Position numbers and translations under genes: made by a program
Shown: positions 1 to 11,500 of the stretch, piece by piece
Layout of the letters: every line of letters begins with the position of its first letter
How positions within the stretch are numbered: position 1 is the stretch's first letter
NCBI GenBank assembly: GCA_007753675.1
Contig: CP036432.1
Coordinates: forward strand, 656,394-720,393
Length of the DNA: 64,000 nt
Direction of reading: 5' to 3'
Source of the DNA: Stieleria magnilauensis
GTDB lineage: Bacteria > Planctomycetota > Planctomycetia > Pirellulales > Pirellulaceae
Notes under the pieces: generated by a model
What the model saw: the letters and a program-made list of their open reading frames with translations, nothing else
Databases searched by the model: none
Told to the model about the DNA's origin: nothing

Positions 1-1
1 T

Positions 2-1108
2 GCCTGGACGATGCCGATCCCCAGTGACTGGAAGAGTGGCTACTACGAGGTCACGGTGAAGGCCGGTGGAGATGCCGGCGCGCAAGGCTCATTGTTCTTC
101 GTCGTCCGCGCCGGCGATTCGCAGCCGAAATCAAACATCTTGCTGCAACTGTCAACGAATACCTACAACGCGTACACAAACTGGGGCGGACACAGCCTAT
201 ACAGCTACCACGACCGCGACGGTTTGCAGGGCCATCAGGTTTCGTTCGATCGCCCGATCGGTTCACAATTCGGTAAGTGGGAATTGCCGTTCGTGCGTTG
301 GGCGGAAACGAATGGGTATTCGATCGACTACGCGGTCAACAGCGATTTGGAGTTTCACCCCGAGATCCTGGCCGATTACCGGCTGGTCTTGAGCGTCGGG
401 CACGACGAATATTGGTCTTCACCGATGCGCGATCATCTGGAGCGTTTTATCCGTGAGGGCGGTAATGTTGCGTTCTTCAGTGGCAATACCTGTTGTTGGC
501 AGGTGCGCAGCGGAAACAACGGGCGAACGTTGACCTCATGGAAACAGACGCCCAACATGGACCCGTTGTATCGCACGGGCGACCATCGTTTGCTAAGCAC
601 GGCGTGGAGCCACCACCTGGTCGGACGACCCGAAAATGAATTGACCGGAGTTGGTTTCTTGTGGGGCGGCTACCATCGCAGTCACGGCCAGTTCATGGAG
701 GGTTCGGGCGCGTTTACCGTCCATCGCCCCGATCATTGGTTGTTCCAGGGAACAGGATTGAAACAAGGCGATGCGTTCGGTGGAAAGGACAGTATCGTCG
801 GCTACGAGTGTGACGGATGCGAAATGAAGTGGATCGACGGAGTTCCCGTTCCCACACACAACGACGGGACGCCCAAGACGTTCCAAATCCTGGGGACCTG
901 CGAAGCGCGATGGGCACCGGGCGACAGCTATTGGTACGATCGGTTTCCGACCGATCGAGTGGGTGCGGCTGTCTTGGGATCGTACACGTCCGCCGGCGGT
1001 GGCACGGTGGTGACGACCGGCACAACCGATTGGGCGCACGGGTTGCGCGGCGGCGACGCCGCGGTGATTCAGATCACGAAGAACATTTTGGATCGATTGT
1101 CGCAGTAG
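2..1108 (+). CDS. N,N-dimethylformamidase beta-subunit-like C-terminal domain protein (5' truncated)
   Basis: The reading frame is open to the left edge of the window; codons 2-10 read A-W-T just before the first ATG at 11. The gene therefore starts upstream and only the C-terminal part of about 369 residues is seen. The visible protein resembles the C-terminal domain of the large subunit of N,N-dimethylformamidase: an N-terminal stretch ending WKSGYYEV, then TYNAYTNWGG, SVGHDEYWS and the glycine-rich GGNVAFFSGNTCCWQVR, followed by a C-terminal GTTDWAHGL segment. Family members are often secreted proteins of unknown substrate in planctomycetes, and amidase activity is not implied by this domain alone. 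A signal peptide cannot be judged because the N-terminus is missing. The gene ends at TAG 1106-1108, followed by a repeat-rich gap. Confidence 0.7.
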   Translation, partial: AWTMPIPSDWKSGYYEVTVKAGGDAGAQGSLFFVVRAGDSQPKSNILLQLSTNTYNAYTNWGGHSLYSYHDRDGLQGHQVSFDRPIGSQFGKWELPFVRWAETNGYSIDYAVNSDLEFHPEILADYRLVLSVGHDEYWSSPMRDHLERFIREGGNVAFFSGNTCCWQVRSGNNGRTLTSWKQTPNMDPLYRTGDHRLLSTAWSHHLVGRPENELTGVGFLWGGYHRSHGQFMEGSGAFTVHRPDHWLFQGTGLKQGDAFGGKDSIVGYECDGCEMKWIDGVPVPTHNDGTPKTFQILGTCEARWAPGDSYWYDRFPTDRVGAAVLGSYTSAGGGTVVTTGTTDWAHGLRGGDAAVIQITKNILDRLSQ

Positions 1109-1131
1109 CGTGCGTTACGTGAAGACCATGC

Positions 1132-1331
1132 GTGTCGGCATTTCAGCGGGACGCGTAAGCGAGCGGCGCGTAGTGTGTTTCGGTCACGCGCCACTGGCTG
1201 ACGCCACGTGCTGGCAGTGTGTGTCGGCATTTCAGCGGGACGCGTAAGCGAGCGGCGCGTGGTGTGTTTCGGTCACGCGCCACTGGCTAACGCCACGTGC
1301 TGACGCCACTGGCTGACGCCACGTGCTGGCG
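1132..1331. repeat. Tandem intergenic repeat, 89-nt period
   Basis: Two near-identical copies of an element beginning GTGTCGGCATTTCAGCGGGA start at 1132 and 1221, giving an 89-nt period. The tail of the unit, CACTGGCTGACGCCACGTGC, is repeated a third time at 1306-1326. Differences between copies are single bases (TAGTG/TGGTG, GCTGACG/GCTAACG). It fills the gap between the 3' ends of two convergent genes and shows no convincing ORF. Confidence 0.85.
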
Positions 1332-1351
1332 CCACATGTCGGCAGCTTCCC

Positions 1352-2530
1352 TCACGTGATCAAGAGTGAATCGACGCACAGGACGTGCTTTTCGTCGTTG
1401 GGATCCAATAGGACGCGCACCGGAGCGTTTTGGTCGGCGAGCGATTTCGCCCGCTCGATCCCTGAATAAACATTGGCGGTCGTTTTCCGCGTCTGCCCGC
1501 CGATGTCGTAGCTGATGTGCAGCACGTAGCGACGTCGACTGTTGATTTCTGTGTTGGTCCGCTCGACACGCTCAATCCTGCCCGTTTGGACGGTGCCTTG
1601 GCGAAGCAGCCGATGTTTCCGCTTGCCGTGCCGAATCGACAAGAACAACATCAAGCCACCGGCAAGCAAGAACATTGCGGCGAAGGGAATGGCGAAGAGA
1701 CGGTCGTTCCCTTGCAGCACCAAAAAAATTAAGACAGGGACGACAACACCGGCGACAGAAAACACGACTCCCATCGCAATCAGCATCTTCACATCTGGAA
1801 TCACTTGGCGTTGCATCCCGGCGGGGATGTCGAGTCGCGGGACCGGTTGGGCAAGGAACTGTTGGACTTCGTCGCTGGACAACGCGATCCGATCGAGTTC
1901 CTTGCGGAGAATCCGCCCGGCGATTCCGCCCATGTTTTCCGCGGCCGCATAGGCGTCTTGAACCTGGGCTTCACGATTGATTTCGGGGTGCCGGTCAAGT
2001 TCCTTTTCGCCCGCTTGCAACAGCCGAAAGATCTCGACCGAGGTGTTCAGGAATTCATCCAATTCCTCGCTCTTGCAGACGTGCCCCTGCTGGAAGACGG
2101 CGATGCAACTCCGGTTACCACGCGCGCTCCAGCCGGCGTGTCGGGAAAAGTATTCACGCAGCTCTGGTGTGAACAGGATGCGGACCGCCTTTTCATTCCA
2201 AGCATGGAGCATGTAGTCGGCGGAGAATTTTGGCGAGTCGTTGAAGTTGACATCGTTCATCGCCCCGATGGCTGAAAAGACCATTCCGGCGATCCCCTTC
2301 CAATGTGGGAACAGCGCGAATTGGGGGACATTGATGTCCTCGTCCAGCACGGTCACCGTCTGACGGACGCGCTTTGACGACTGGGAATCGGAACCGGAAG
2401 TCCGATAACTGATCTCCGCGAGAATGAGCTTCACGCCGTCCAGTTCGCGAGACTCCCGATGTTTGACAGCGACGTTTTCGCAAAACAACTCTGAAAGCGC
2501 TTCGGCCAGCGATTCGGCGTGTCGATTCAT
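1352..2530 (-). CDS. DUF3592-like membrane protein of unknown function
   Basis: This is a 392-residue protein if it starts at the ATG at 2530. I chose that start because ATG 2530-2528 overlaps the TGA (2529-2527) of the upstream giant TPR gene as ATGA, the classic arrangement for translational coupling. The ORF itself extends 19 codons further upstream. The N-terminal two thirds have no family I recognise. Two closely spaced hydrophobic segments lie near residues 250-300 (VVFSVAGVVVPVLIFLVL and AAMFLLAGGLMLFL). The C-terminus (TGRIERVERTNTEIN, YVLHISYDIGG, VRVLLDPNDEKHVLCVDSLL) matches the extracytoplasmic beta-rich pattern of DUF3592 proteins. The role is unknown. The coupling suggests it is made together with the TPR protein and could anchor it to the membrane, which is inference. 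Confidence 0.7.
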   Translation of the reverse strand: MNRHAESLAEALSELFCENVAVKHRESRELDGVKLILAEISYRTSGSDSQSSKRVRQTVTVLDEDINVPQFALFPHWKGIAGMVFSAIGAMNDVNFNDSPKFSADYMLHAWNEKAVRILFTPELREYFSRHAGWSARGNRSCIAVFQQGHVCKSEELDEFLNTSVEIFRLLQAGEKELDRHPEINREAQVQDAYAAAENMGGIAGRILRKELDRIALSSDEVQQFLAQPVPRLDIPAGMQRQVIPDVKMLIAMGVVFSVAGVVVPVLIFLVLQGNDRLFAIPFAAMFLLAGGLMLFLSIRHGKRKHRLLRQGTVQTGRIERVERTNTEINSRRRYVLHISYDIGGQTRKTTANVYSGIERAKSLADQNAPVRVLLDPNDEKHVLCVDSLLIT

Positions 2531-5500
2531 TGGGACTTTGAAGGACTGGGAAACGAAAGGAGCGACTCCGGAACCTGTTCGGGCCATGGTCCGCTGATTC
2601 TAACGTTTCTGATCCGCGCCGATGTCTGTTCGCGGTTGTGGAAGAAACCGAACACCATGTCGCCGACTTGCGTTTGTGGTTCTTGGTCAAACACCGATTC
2701 ACCGTTCAGCATGATTTCGAGTCGGGTTCCCCGGCGTGTCAATTCCACTCGGTTCCATTGCGAGTCCTTTAACGGCAACGCCTTGGGTTCTGCACCGGGC
2801 AGGGGGACTTCGAACCCTTTGGGAATCGTCCATGCCGTGTGTGGGGCGCTCATCCAATGCAGATGCAAAGCTGTCGGCCGCATCATGTAGGCAATCCGCC
2901 CGATCGTGGGGTGGGCTTCCGTTTTTCCTGCTTCATAGAAAAAATCATAGGAGATCGTTTCTCCATCACCGAGTGGACGTTCATAGTGGATGCTGTTCTG
3001 TCCATTGAAGCTTTGTGGCAGGACCTTACCGCTTTGCAATTCGCCGTTTTGGACCGTCCAGGCAAGATCAGCAATCCGGTCCGGTTTGGGTGCCGATCGA
3101 TAACGTTGGGGAGCATTTCCATCTTTGTCCTGTTGATCCAGATTCACGTCAGCGGTTGGCAGTTTGGCGCCGAAATACTGTCCCGACCAACCCCGAAGCG
3201 TGTCGTCGGGAATCAGGTCCACGTGACGAGGAATTTGGGGGTCTCCGGTGATCTTGATGTTTCGGACGGAGGTGCGTTTATCCCCGGCCAGCATCATCGC
3301 GATCCAGGGGGAATGGTTTTTCCGGGGCTCACGGTAGATCAACGTGTCGTTGACGTGATAGCTGAGCGATTCGTCATCCAGCGTCACGCTGCAACGATTG
3401 AATTCGTTTTGTTTGGTTGCGTCGGAGTAGAAACGCACCCAGTCGTTGCTGTTTTGCGATTTCACATAGACACTCTTGTTGTGTGCCAGCGCGGCGAACT
3501 GAAGCCCGTCAAACACCAGTTCCGATTCTCTCCATCCGCCGTCTCGTGTTTCGACCTCAATGGTGAAATTGCCTTGTAGCGGATAACGGAACCACAGAAA
3601 GTCGCTGCCAAAGCCACACACATGATGGACTTGATTCTGGCCGTCCGACACCCAGATCGGCGGCGTTTTTCCTTCCGAAAAATCTTTGGCGCTGGCGTGC
3701 GTCGCACGAAGCCAGTGCGCCAGGTCATCGGCCGAACGCAGGGGCGACGTCTCCGCCCAGCCTCGCGCGTGTTCATAGCGCGCCACCCACGGCATCAAGT
3801 AGCCGCGTGATTGTGTGTGCGTGTGACCGATCAGGGCCTTTGTCACCTTCTGGGAGAACTCCTTGTGTGTCGGGTCGGCCGCCAAGATTGATGCGAGTTG
3901 AAGTTCCGCCAGCGGTGCCTGTGATGCCGGCGTTCCTTCACCCGGCTGAATCGAATCCAGATGCGTCGTGATATCGAACAGGAGGTTCGGTTCGACGGGT
4001 TGCTTCATCGCAGCCAGACAGATTGCCATCGCCGTGTGTGCTCCGGCACGCCCGTCCGATTGTGCTTTTTGCAATCGTTTCAAAAGATCATCTTTCGCAT
4101 CGATCTCCATCGCCAGTCGAGCAAGCGAGTAGTAGTTCGTCGCGATCGGGAGCGACAGATCAGGAACGGGCGGAAACGGCGGGTAATAACCACCGACCGA
4201 CGGGGGAATCCAGGTCGGCAACGGTTCACGTCGGGTCAGCGTCCGGATCGAATTTAGCGGGCCATCGCCCTGGAAGGTCCAATCGGCCAGGATCTGGTAG
4301 GCCGCATTGCGATCCGGAAGGGCTTGAATGGACTCCAATGCCCAGCAACCGACCCAGTCATTATCACGGTCGAAGCCTTGGGCGAAGCCGCTTTGACGCA
4401 TCGCCAGGTACGTCAACGCTTGATCGAGTCGTCCTTTGGGCAGCAACAACTGGGCGACTTTTTCCAATTGGCTCAAACGTCGCGTGACGCGGCTGCTGAT
4501 TCCGCTATAGCGGTCGTTGTCGTGCTCGGTCAATTCAAGGTAGCTGTTGATCGATGCGGCGACATACTCTTGCTTCATTCCATGATCCAGCGCCTGTTTG
4601 GCCAGGTGCAAAGACAACGTATCAAACGGTTCGATGTTGGCGTATCGCTGGGACGGCCGGTTTTGGTCGATCAGTGCCAGCCCCAACTCGATCGCACGCT
4701 CGCGGCAGTGTGAGTCCTGCAGTGCCATCAGCAACGATTGGATGACCAATTCTTTAGGGAGCGTGTTGAGTGCCGTGGTGTCAACGGCTTCGTATCGTGG
4801 CAGTGCTGCTTCGCTCCGTTTGTCATGCAGCAGAACCAGCCCGGCCAAAAGATGCGTTTCGGTATCATCGCCGGGCAGCAACGCCATCAGTTTGTCCGTG
4901 CGTTTTGACCAGCTTGCCCGGCGTGCCAATCGATCAAAAACGCTATGGATGACGATTCGATCATCCGCCTTGATCGACACCGGTGTGCACAACGTTCGCT
5001 TTCGAGAGCCGGGTTTTCCGAGCGTCAACTCAACGAGTGGGTCGAAAACGAAGTTGGTGTACAGCTTGTTGACCCGCCAGGCTTCATCGAGATCCAAGAT
5101 GCGTTGTGCCAGTCGGACTTCGTCTGGATCGAGATCGTTGGTTGAAGAATTCGACGAGGTGGTTTGTCGAGGGCGAGCGCTGCCGAGCAACTGTCCCAAA
5201 GAGCTTGCCGAGGTGTCTTCCGATTCATCAATCTCGATCGGGCCGGCGGGTGCCGTCACGGCCGTGGCGAATGCGGATGCCGAGATCTCGGGCATGGCGG
5301 CTTCGATCGCCGCGTGTGATAGATCCAACAACATCCATTGGCTTGCTGCCAATCCAATCGCCCGTTGCCACAACCGCTGCGCGGTTTCCTGGTCACTTCG
5401 CGCGAGTGCCTGTTTGCCCAACGCGGCGATGAAACAGGTTTGTTCGACTTGACTGGCGCCCGGAATGGAATCGAGATCCAACTCCGTAATCTTCTTTCGT

Positions 5501-8500
5501 GTCGAAATCGTATCCTCGTCGTCAGAGGTTTCGCGGTCGGCTCGCAGCATCAGAGCCATCAGCAACCGCCCCCGTAGGCGATGATTCGTCACCTCGGGGA
5601 CGTCGGGTGAGTCGCCGGTCCAGCGGTCGATCAGATCATGCAGCGGATGTTGGCGTCCGGCGACATGAGAGACGATGGCGTGGGCGGCGGCGGCGGTATC
5701 ATCGAGTGGACGCTTCTCGACGAGCGTTTTCATTTGATCGGCCAACTCATTGAGCGAATCCGCGTTCTTCGGATCATCCGCCGCATCCTCCAGCATTTCG
5801 ATCCACAGCGATGACACCGCGAGTTCGGTAAACGGTTGATCGCCCAGCGTGATCGCAAAATCAACGGCGTTGAGGCCGTCGGTGGTTTCGTTGACCATCG
5901 ACTTGACGGTTGCCAACCCGCCCAGTTCTCGAACCTGTTCTAGCAAGGCATTTTGCTTCTTTTCAAATTCCTCCTCGCGCCCCGATTGGTAGCGGCCGGA
6001 TTTCGCGAACAGGGATTTGTCGAATTCGCGAGCGACCCGAAGGGCGTCGGTGGGATAGTCGATTTTCGATAAGAAATCCATCATGGACAGCGTCGATTGG
6101 ATCTTCTGATAGGCTTCGTACTCGGGGTTGCCGTACTGTTGGCCCGGGGTGCTTTTTGCATTCTCGATCGCTTCGAGCGCCAGTTCACGCGCCCGTGCGT
6201 TGTTGCCGATGTCTGCCATGAAATTGCAGATCCGACCCTTCAAGGAATATTTAAAGTCGCGGTTGTTGCGATCGGTCGTGTTTTCCAAAGCGTACTCATA
6301 GATCCGTTCGGCCAGCGGCTGCATCGGCGGGTGGCTATCGATCAAGCTGCCGACCAGCCAGAGGACATCGTGCGTCGGTAGGGGATTCAGCTTTTTCTGG
6401 ACCAGGGGTTCGAGCAATTCGTTGGCTTCGTCGTATTCTTTGTTCGTCGTCAACACCAGCGCGAGCCAAACCTTGCCTTCGAGCCAATCTTCATTCTCTT
6501 GCAGCTTGGTCCTCAAAAGCTGCTCGACGGCTTCGACATTTTCCTGGTCTTGAGAGACATGGCGGACAAAGTAGGTCGTCACATTATTGTGCCGGCCGTC
6601 ACTGCTGGTGGAATAGCCGTTGAAAAGCGTGCCCCATGAATTTCCGTTACCGGACGCATCGATCATGTAACGCGCCGTTCGCATCACGAGATCCCGGTCG
6701 GTCAAAATCTTGCTGGCCGACCCCATGATGTTGCTCATCGAGTACATCGAATTGGTGGACGTCGCTGGAATATCGAGCATGGCTGAAAAAAGCGCGCGAG
6801 CCTTGTCGACACCATTCGACTCGCGAATCAAATCTCCGCAGATTTCCGAGACACGATGGTCGGTAAACTTCTGCACGCCGACTTCGATCATCAAATCGGC
6901 CAGATCACCGAGTCGTTGTTGGGCATCGAAAGGGCGTTTGATTTCGTAAAAGTTTTGGTTGAAGGAATCTTGTTTGCGTCGCAAAAGCTTCAAATAGGCG
7001 TCGCAGGCTTCGTCCATTTTGCCGGCCGCCACCAGTTGCTCGGCGGTTGACTCCAGGGCTCGCGCGCTGTTGACGTCGGTCAGTTCCATGTCGCCGAGCA
7101 GCTCCTGCGATTTTGCCGTTTTGCCGGCGGCGACGTACAGTTCGGCCAGCTCGGATCGGATCCGTTGACTCTTGGGGGCCTTTTCGAGTTTTTCTTCGGT
7201 CGCCGTGATCAGCGACGTCAATCGTCCCGTCGTCGAGAGCGTTTGCAGGGCGTTTCGACGTCTGACTTGATTGGTCGTCGTGTACCGGTTGCCGGTGCGG
7301 CGTGAGGGGGCACTGCGACGCAACAACTCCATCGCCACCTCGGCGGCTTGATCGTTTTCGCCTTGCGCGACGAAGTAGGTCATCAACGATTGCAACTGGT
7401 CGGTATTGCTGCCGCCGCGGCTGCGCAGGCGACGGACCAGATCAGAGGCGAGCTGGCGCATGTCCAGTTTTCGCATCAGTTTGGCCAGTTCAATCTGTGC
7501 GTCGGTATTGAGTCGAACGCCGAACAATCGCCGCGCCGCCATTTGCGCCCTGTCGCGGTCGCCGATCGCGGCGGCTAATCGTGCCGCGGCGAATTCGCGA
7601 ACGGCCATCGTGTTCTGGTCATAGACGGTCAACGCATCAATTGCATCGAGAGCCTCGCGTTTGCGGTCTTGTCGCAGCAGCAAATCGGCGGACATCAGAC
7701 GCAATTCGGGTTCCATCTGGGGCAACTGGGAGGTTGCCAAACGGTTCGCCTGTTCCAATTGATCGATCGCTTCGTCGACACGTTTTTCCCAATACAGCAC
7801 CGATGCCGTGGCGACGTGACGGTGGATCGCTTCGAGCGGAGACTCGGACGCGTCGATGCCCGCTCGCAGTGAGTCGATCCACTCGTCGATGTGATCGTCC
7901 ATGCGCTCCCAGACGCTGTGTTGGGCGAACACGAATTGATCGTCCGGACCGAGCCCGGTCGGTGGGAATTCAATACTGATTTGGACATAGCGACCCGCCA
8001 CCACACGCCCCTGATTCCTGGGGCCACCAATTCCCGTCAATCGAATCGCGCGTCGTTGCAGAGGCTTGGCCGCTTGCTCCTTGAGCACTTCGTCCATTAG
8101 GGAAAAGACACGTTGGCGATAGGTTGCATCGCTGGGACCTTTGGACAATCCATCCTCGACGCGTTTGTCGGCGGTGAACAACGAGAGCAATTGAGCCACG
8201 GGCGCGTACCCGTAGGACCGTTGGATCTCTTGTCGACGTTCCATCGCTTTTTGCAGCAGCGGCCAGAGTTGTTCATCGGTGCCGTAGGTCGACGTGTGTT
8301 GGATCGCCGCGACCAAGCCGTCCGAGTCAGCGTTTTCGATAACCGTTTTGAGATGTTGTTGAAAGTATTGATCCGCGTCGTCCTCTCTGCCCGCGATCCG
8401 AAGTTCGGAACCATAAATCATCTGCCACGACACGCCACGGCCATACTGGTCGGCGAGGGACTCGTCCGGTGAATCCGCTTTCGATTTCAGCCAATCCATC

Positions 8501-11500
8501 CGGTCATCAGCGAGTGTTTGTAATTCGATGTCGCTCCGTTGGGCGTAGCTCATGCGATTGATGAACAGACTGGCCAGCTGCGACATCCCGATCTCTTGGT
8601 CGACTTCGGCCAAACGCCAGATCGGCGTCCACTCGGTGGGATTTTGGGGACTCATAAACGAGGTTTGCTGGACCGATGCCGCGATGGTGGCGGTTTCGTA
8701 CCAGGTCCAAACTTGATCGGTCGTTGCATCGCCGGCCATCGCGGTTTTTTCAAGCGTTGCGAGGTGGTCCTTGATGGCCGACCCTTGGGTGGCCATGTGT
8801 TTCAGTTGGCAATAGCGTGCCATCAATTTTGCGTGGCCGAAATCCATCGGTTGGGGCAGCGACATCGTCGATTGGTAACCGTATCGATCATCAACGATCT
8901 GATAGAACTGATACATGTTCTGAAGTCGCCCGACTTGAATCGACGGTCGGGTGTAGGTCTGGCCTGTGCCGGTTCGCACCGTCCGCTCGTACGGTTTTCC
9001 GCCGTCGGGCAGCGTGGTGTCATCGAGGTCCATGGCGATCAAGCGGTCGGCGGTCTGTGCGGCGGTCTCCCATTCACCTTCGTCGGCTTGCAGCACCATC
9101 AGCCGGAACCGAGTTTCCCAGTCGTCATTTTGCCGATCGAGAATCTGGGTGGCGAGCTTGATCGCCGTTTCGATTTCGCCGGCCGCGTAGAGACGATTGA
9201 TGTTGCGCGCCAGTTGCGTGGGATCCGAGCTGGTCTCGGTCATGCGAAACCACAACGTCTGTGCTTCGTCGACTTCGCCGATATCGATCAGCAGCGACGC
9301 GAGTCGGGCTTCGTTCTTGCGATCGGGGGCTAAACGCGTCAGTTGCCGTTGCAGTGCGACCGCCTGGTCGTACTCGCCGGCTTGTTCGGCCAGTGACACC
9401 AAGCGTTCCAACAGCAACGTGTCGCGACCGTCTTCGGCCAGCAGTCCTTCGAGGGCCTGGCGTGCCAGTCCCAGGTCGCCTGCTTGTTGGTGTGCCGTCG
9501 AGATCAGGTCGATCGTGGTGCGTCGATCGCCGGACTCCCGCCCGCGTATTTCCAGCCGGGTGATCAATTGATCCAGCCGATTGGTCCGCAGGTACAGATC
9601 GGTCAGCGTGGTAACGATGTTGCGTCGATCATCGAGGTCGTCGGCGCTGTCCAGCATCTTCCAATACAGCTCGATCGCCTGATCGGTCTTGAAATCCTCG
9701 GCCAGTTGGCTGGCGAGCATTTGTTGAGCCTCGTTGCTGCGTGGATTCAGCCGCGCGCAGCGTCGCAGCGTGTCCAGACGTTGATCGACCCGTCCGATCT
9801 TGCCGCACAAGTCGGCATAGAACCGATAGGCTTCGATGGAACCCGATGAGGCCGCCAACAACTCTTTGCCGACGGCGACGGCTTGGTCGGTTTCACCGAC
9901 TCGCAAATGCAGCGAAGAGAGTTTCTGCAGGTGTCCGTTGCGAAATTTCGAATCGGTTTCGGCCAGCAAGCGACGCTTTTCGATCGCCAAGGGAAGCCGC
10001 CCGGAGTCCTCGTACATTCGCGCCGCGATTTCCAACGCATCGATCGAGTTGGGGGCGCGATCGAGTGCGTTTTCAATCGCTTCAAGCGCCTCGGGGATTT
10101 TTCCGGCGGCGTTGAACAGGATGGCCAGACGTCGCCAAGCGTCACTGTCACTGCCTTCGGCCTCGGCTTCGGCGCGGGCTTGCTCGATCCGCTGCTCCAG
10201 TTTGCCCGAGGCTTGATAGGTCTTCAACTCGGCGGCGAACACCCGCTCGCGTTCGTCAACATTTTCGGTCGCAGCGGCGGCCAAGGCGATTTGTCCCAAT
10301 GCCGCATCGTATTGTTCGGCATCACGCAGCCATTCAGAATACCGCAGGCGATCTTCAATCGTGGGGTCCAACGCACAGGCTTCGGACATCACCTTCAAGG
10401 CTTCGGTCGGTTTGTCAAATTGGTGGTAAACCTCAGCCAATCGGATCAAATTGTTTTGATTGCGGAGCTCACCTTCGACCAGCGACCGCCAAACCTCCAT
10501 CGCTTCGTCTTCGCGTTTGAGCCCGTGCAGGTATTCGCCGAGATACTCTTTGTATTGCGGTTGGCTGGGGGCGAGCGTGATGGCGGCTTGGTACTGCGCG
10601 ATGGCGTCATCGACCAATTCTGCGCCACGCAACAGATCGGCGACCTGGGACTGAACAACGGCATCGTCAGAGCGGGATTTCGCCAATCGTTTCCAAACGT
10701 CGGCGGCCGCTTTTGTGCGAGCTTGTTTGGGTTGTTTGCGGTTTTCGATCAGGATTTGGCCCCACCGCACGAAGTGATCCGGGTTGTTCGGTTCCAACTT
10801 GATCAGCGTTTCGTATTGTTGGGCCGCATCGACGTAGTTTTCTGCGGCGACGTGAGCGTTGATCAATGCCAATCGTGGCGCGGGATCGCTGGGCGCGAGT
10901 TCGATCGCTTTTTCGAACCAGGACAAGGCTTCGGGGCCACGGCCTTGGATCGACAGCGTTCGTGCGAGCCGAATGACCGCACCCAGATCTTCGGGATGGT
11001 CGTCGACCCACGTTTGGTAATACTCCGCCAGACCGGCATAGTCACCGCTGGACAGGAACGTGGCTTCGATTCGACGGCGAGCTTCGTCGTACAGGTAGCT
11101 GCCCGGACGAAGTTTCCCGAGCAGCGTTTCGAATTGGCCGATCGCGGTCGCGCGGTCACCTGATTGGGCGCGAAGATCGGCGGCGCGCATCGCAAACACG
11201 ATTTTGTCATTCGGCGTGCGGGCGTCTTTCGCCAGGGCGTCATACCGTGCCAGCGCACCTTGCACGTCGCCTTCTTCGATCATCACACGGGCGATCCGTT
11301 GTCGAACGCCATCGTCGCCCGGAAAACTTTCCTCCAGTTGCGTCCAGATCCGCAACGCATCGTCCGTTTTTCCGGCGCGTTGGTACAAGCGACCGAGTTG
11401 ACCGGCGAACTTCAGATGGTCTTGTCGGGACGGTTTCAAATCGATCGCCCGCTGCATCGCTGCGGTCGCCTCGTCCGTGCGACCGACCATCAACAGGGCT

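Noticed and set aside
9883..11163. Long antisense ORFs opposite real genes (also 19177-20433, 26106-27206, 35595-36746, 44803-45927 and 32127-33239)
   Set aside because: Each lies opposite a gene with clear protein-family evidence and shows no motif, signal or ribosome site of its own.
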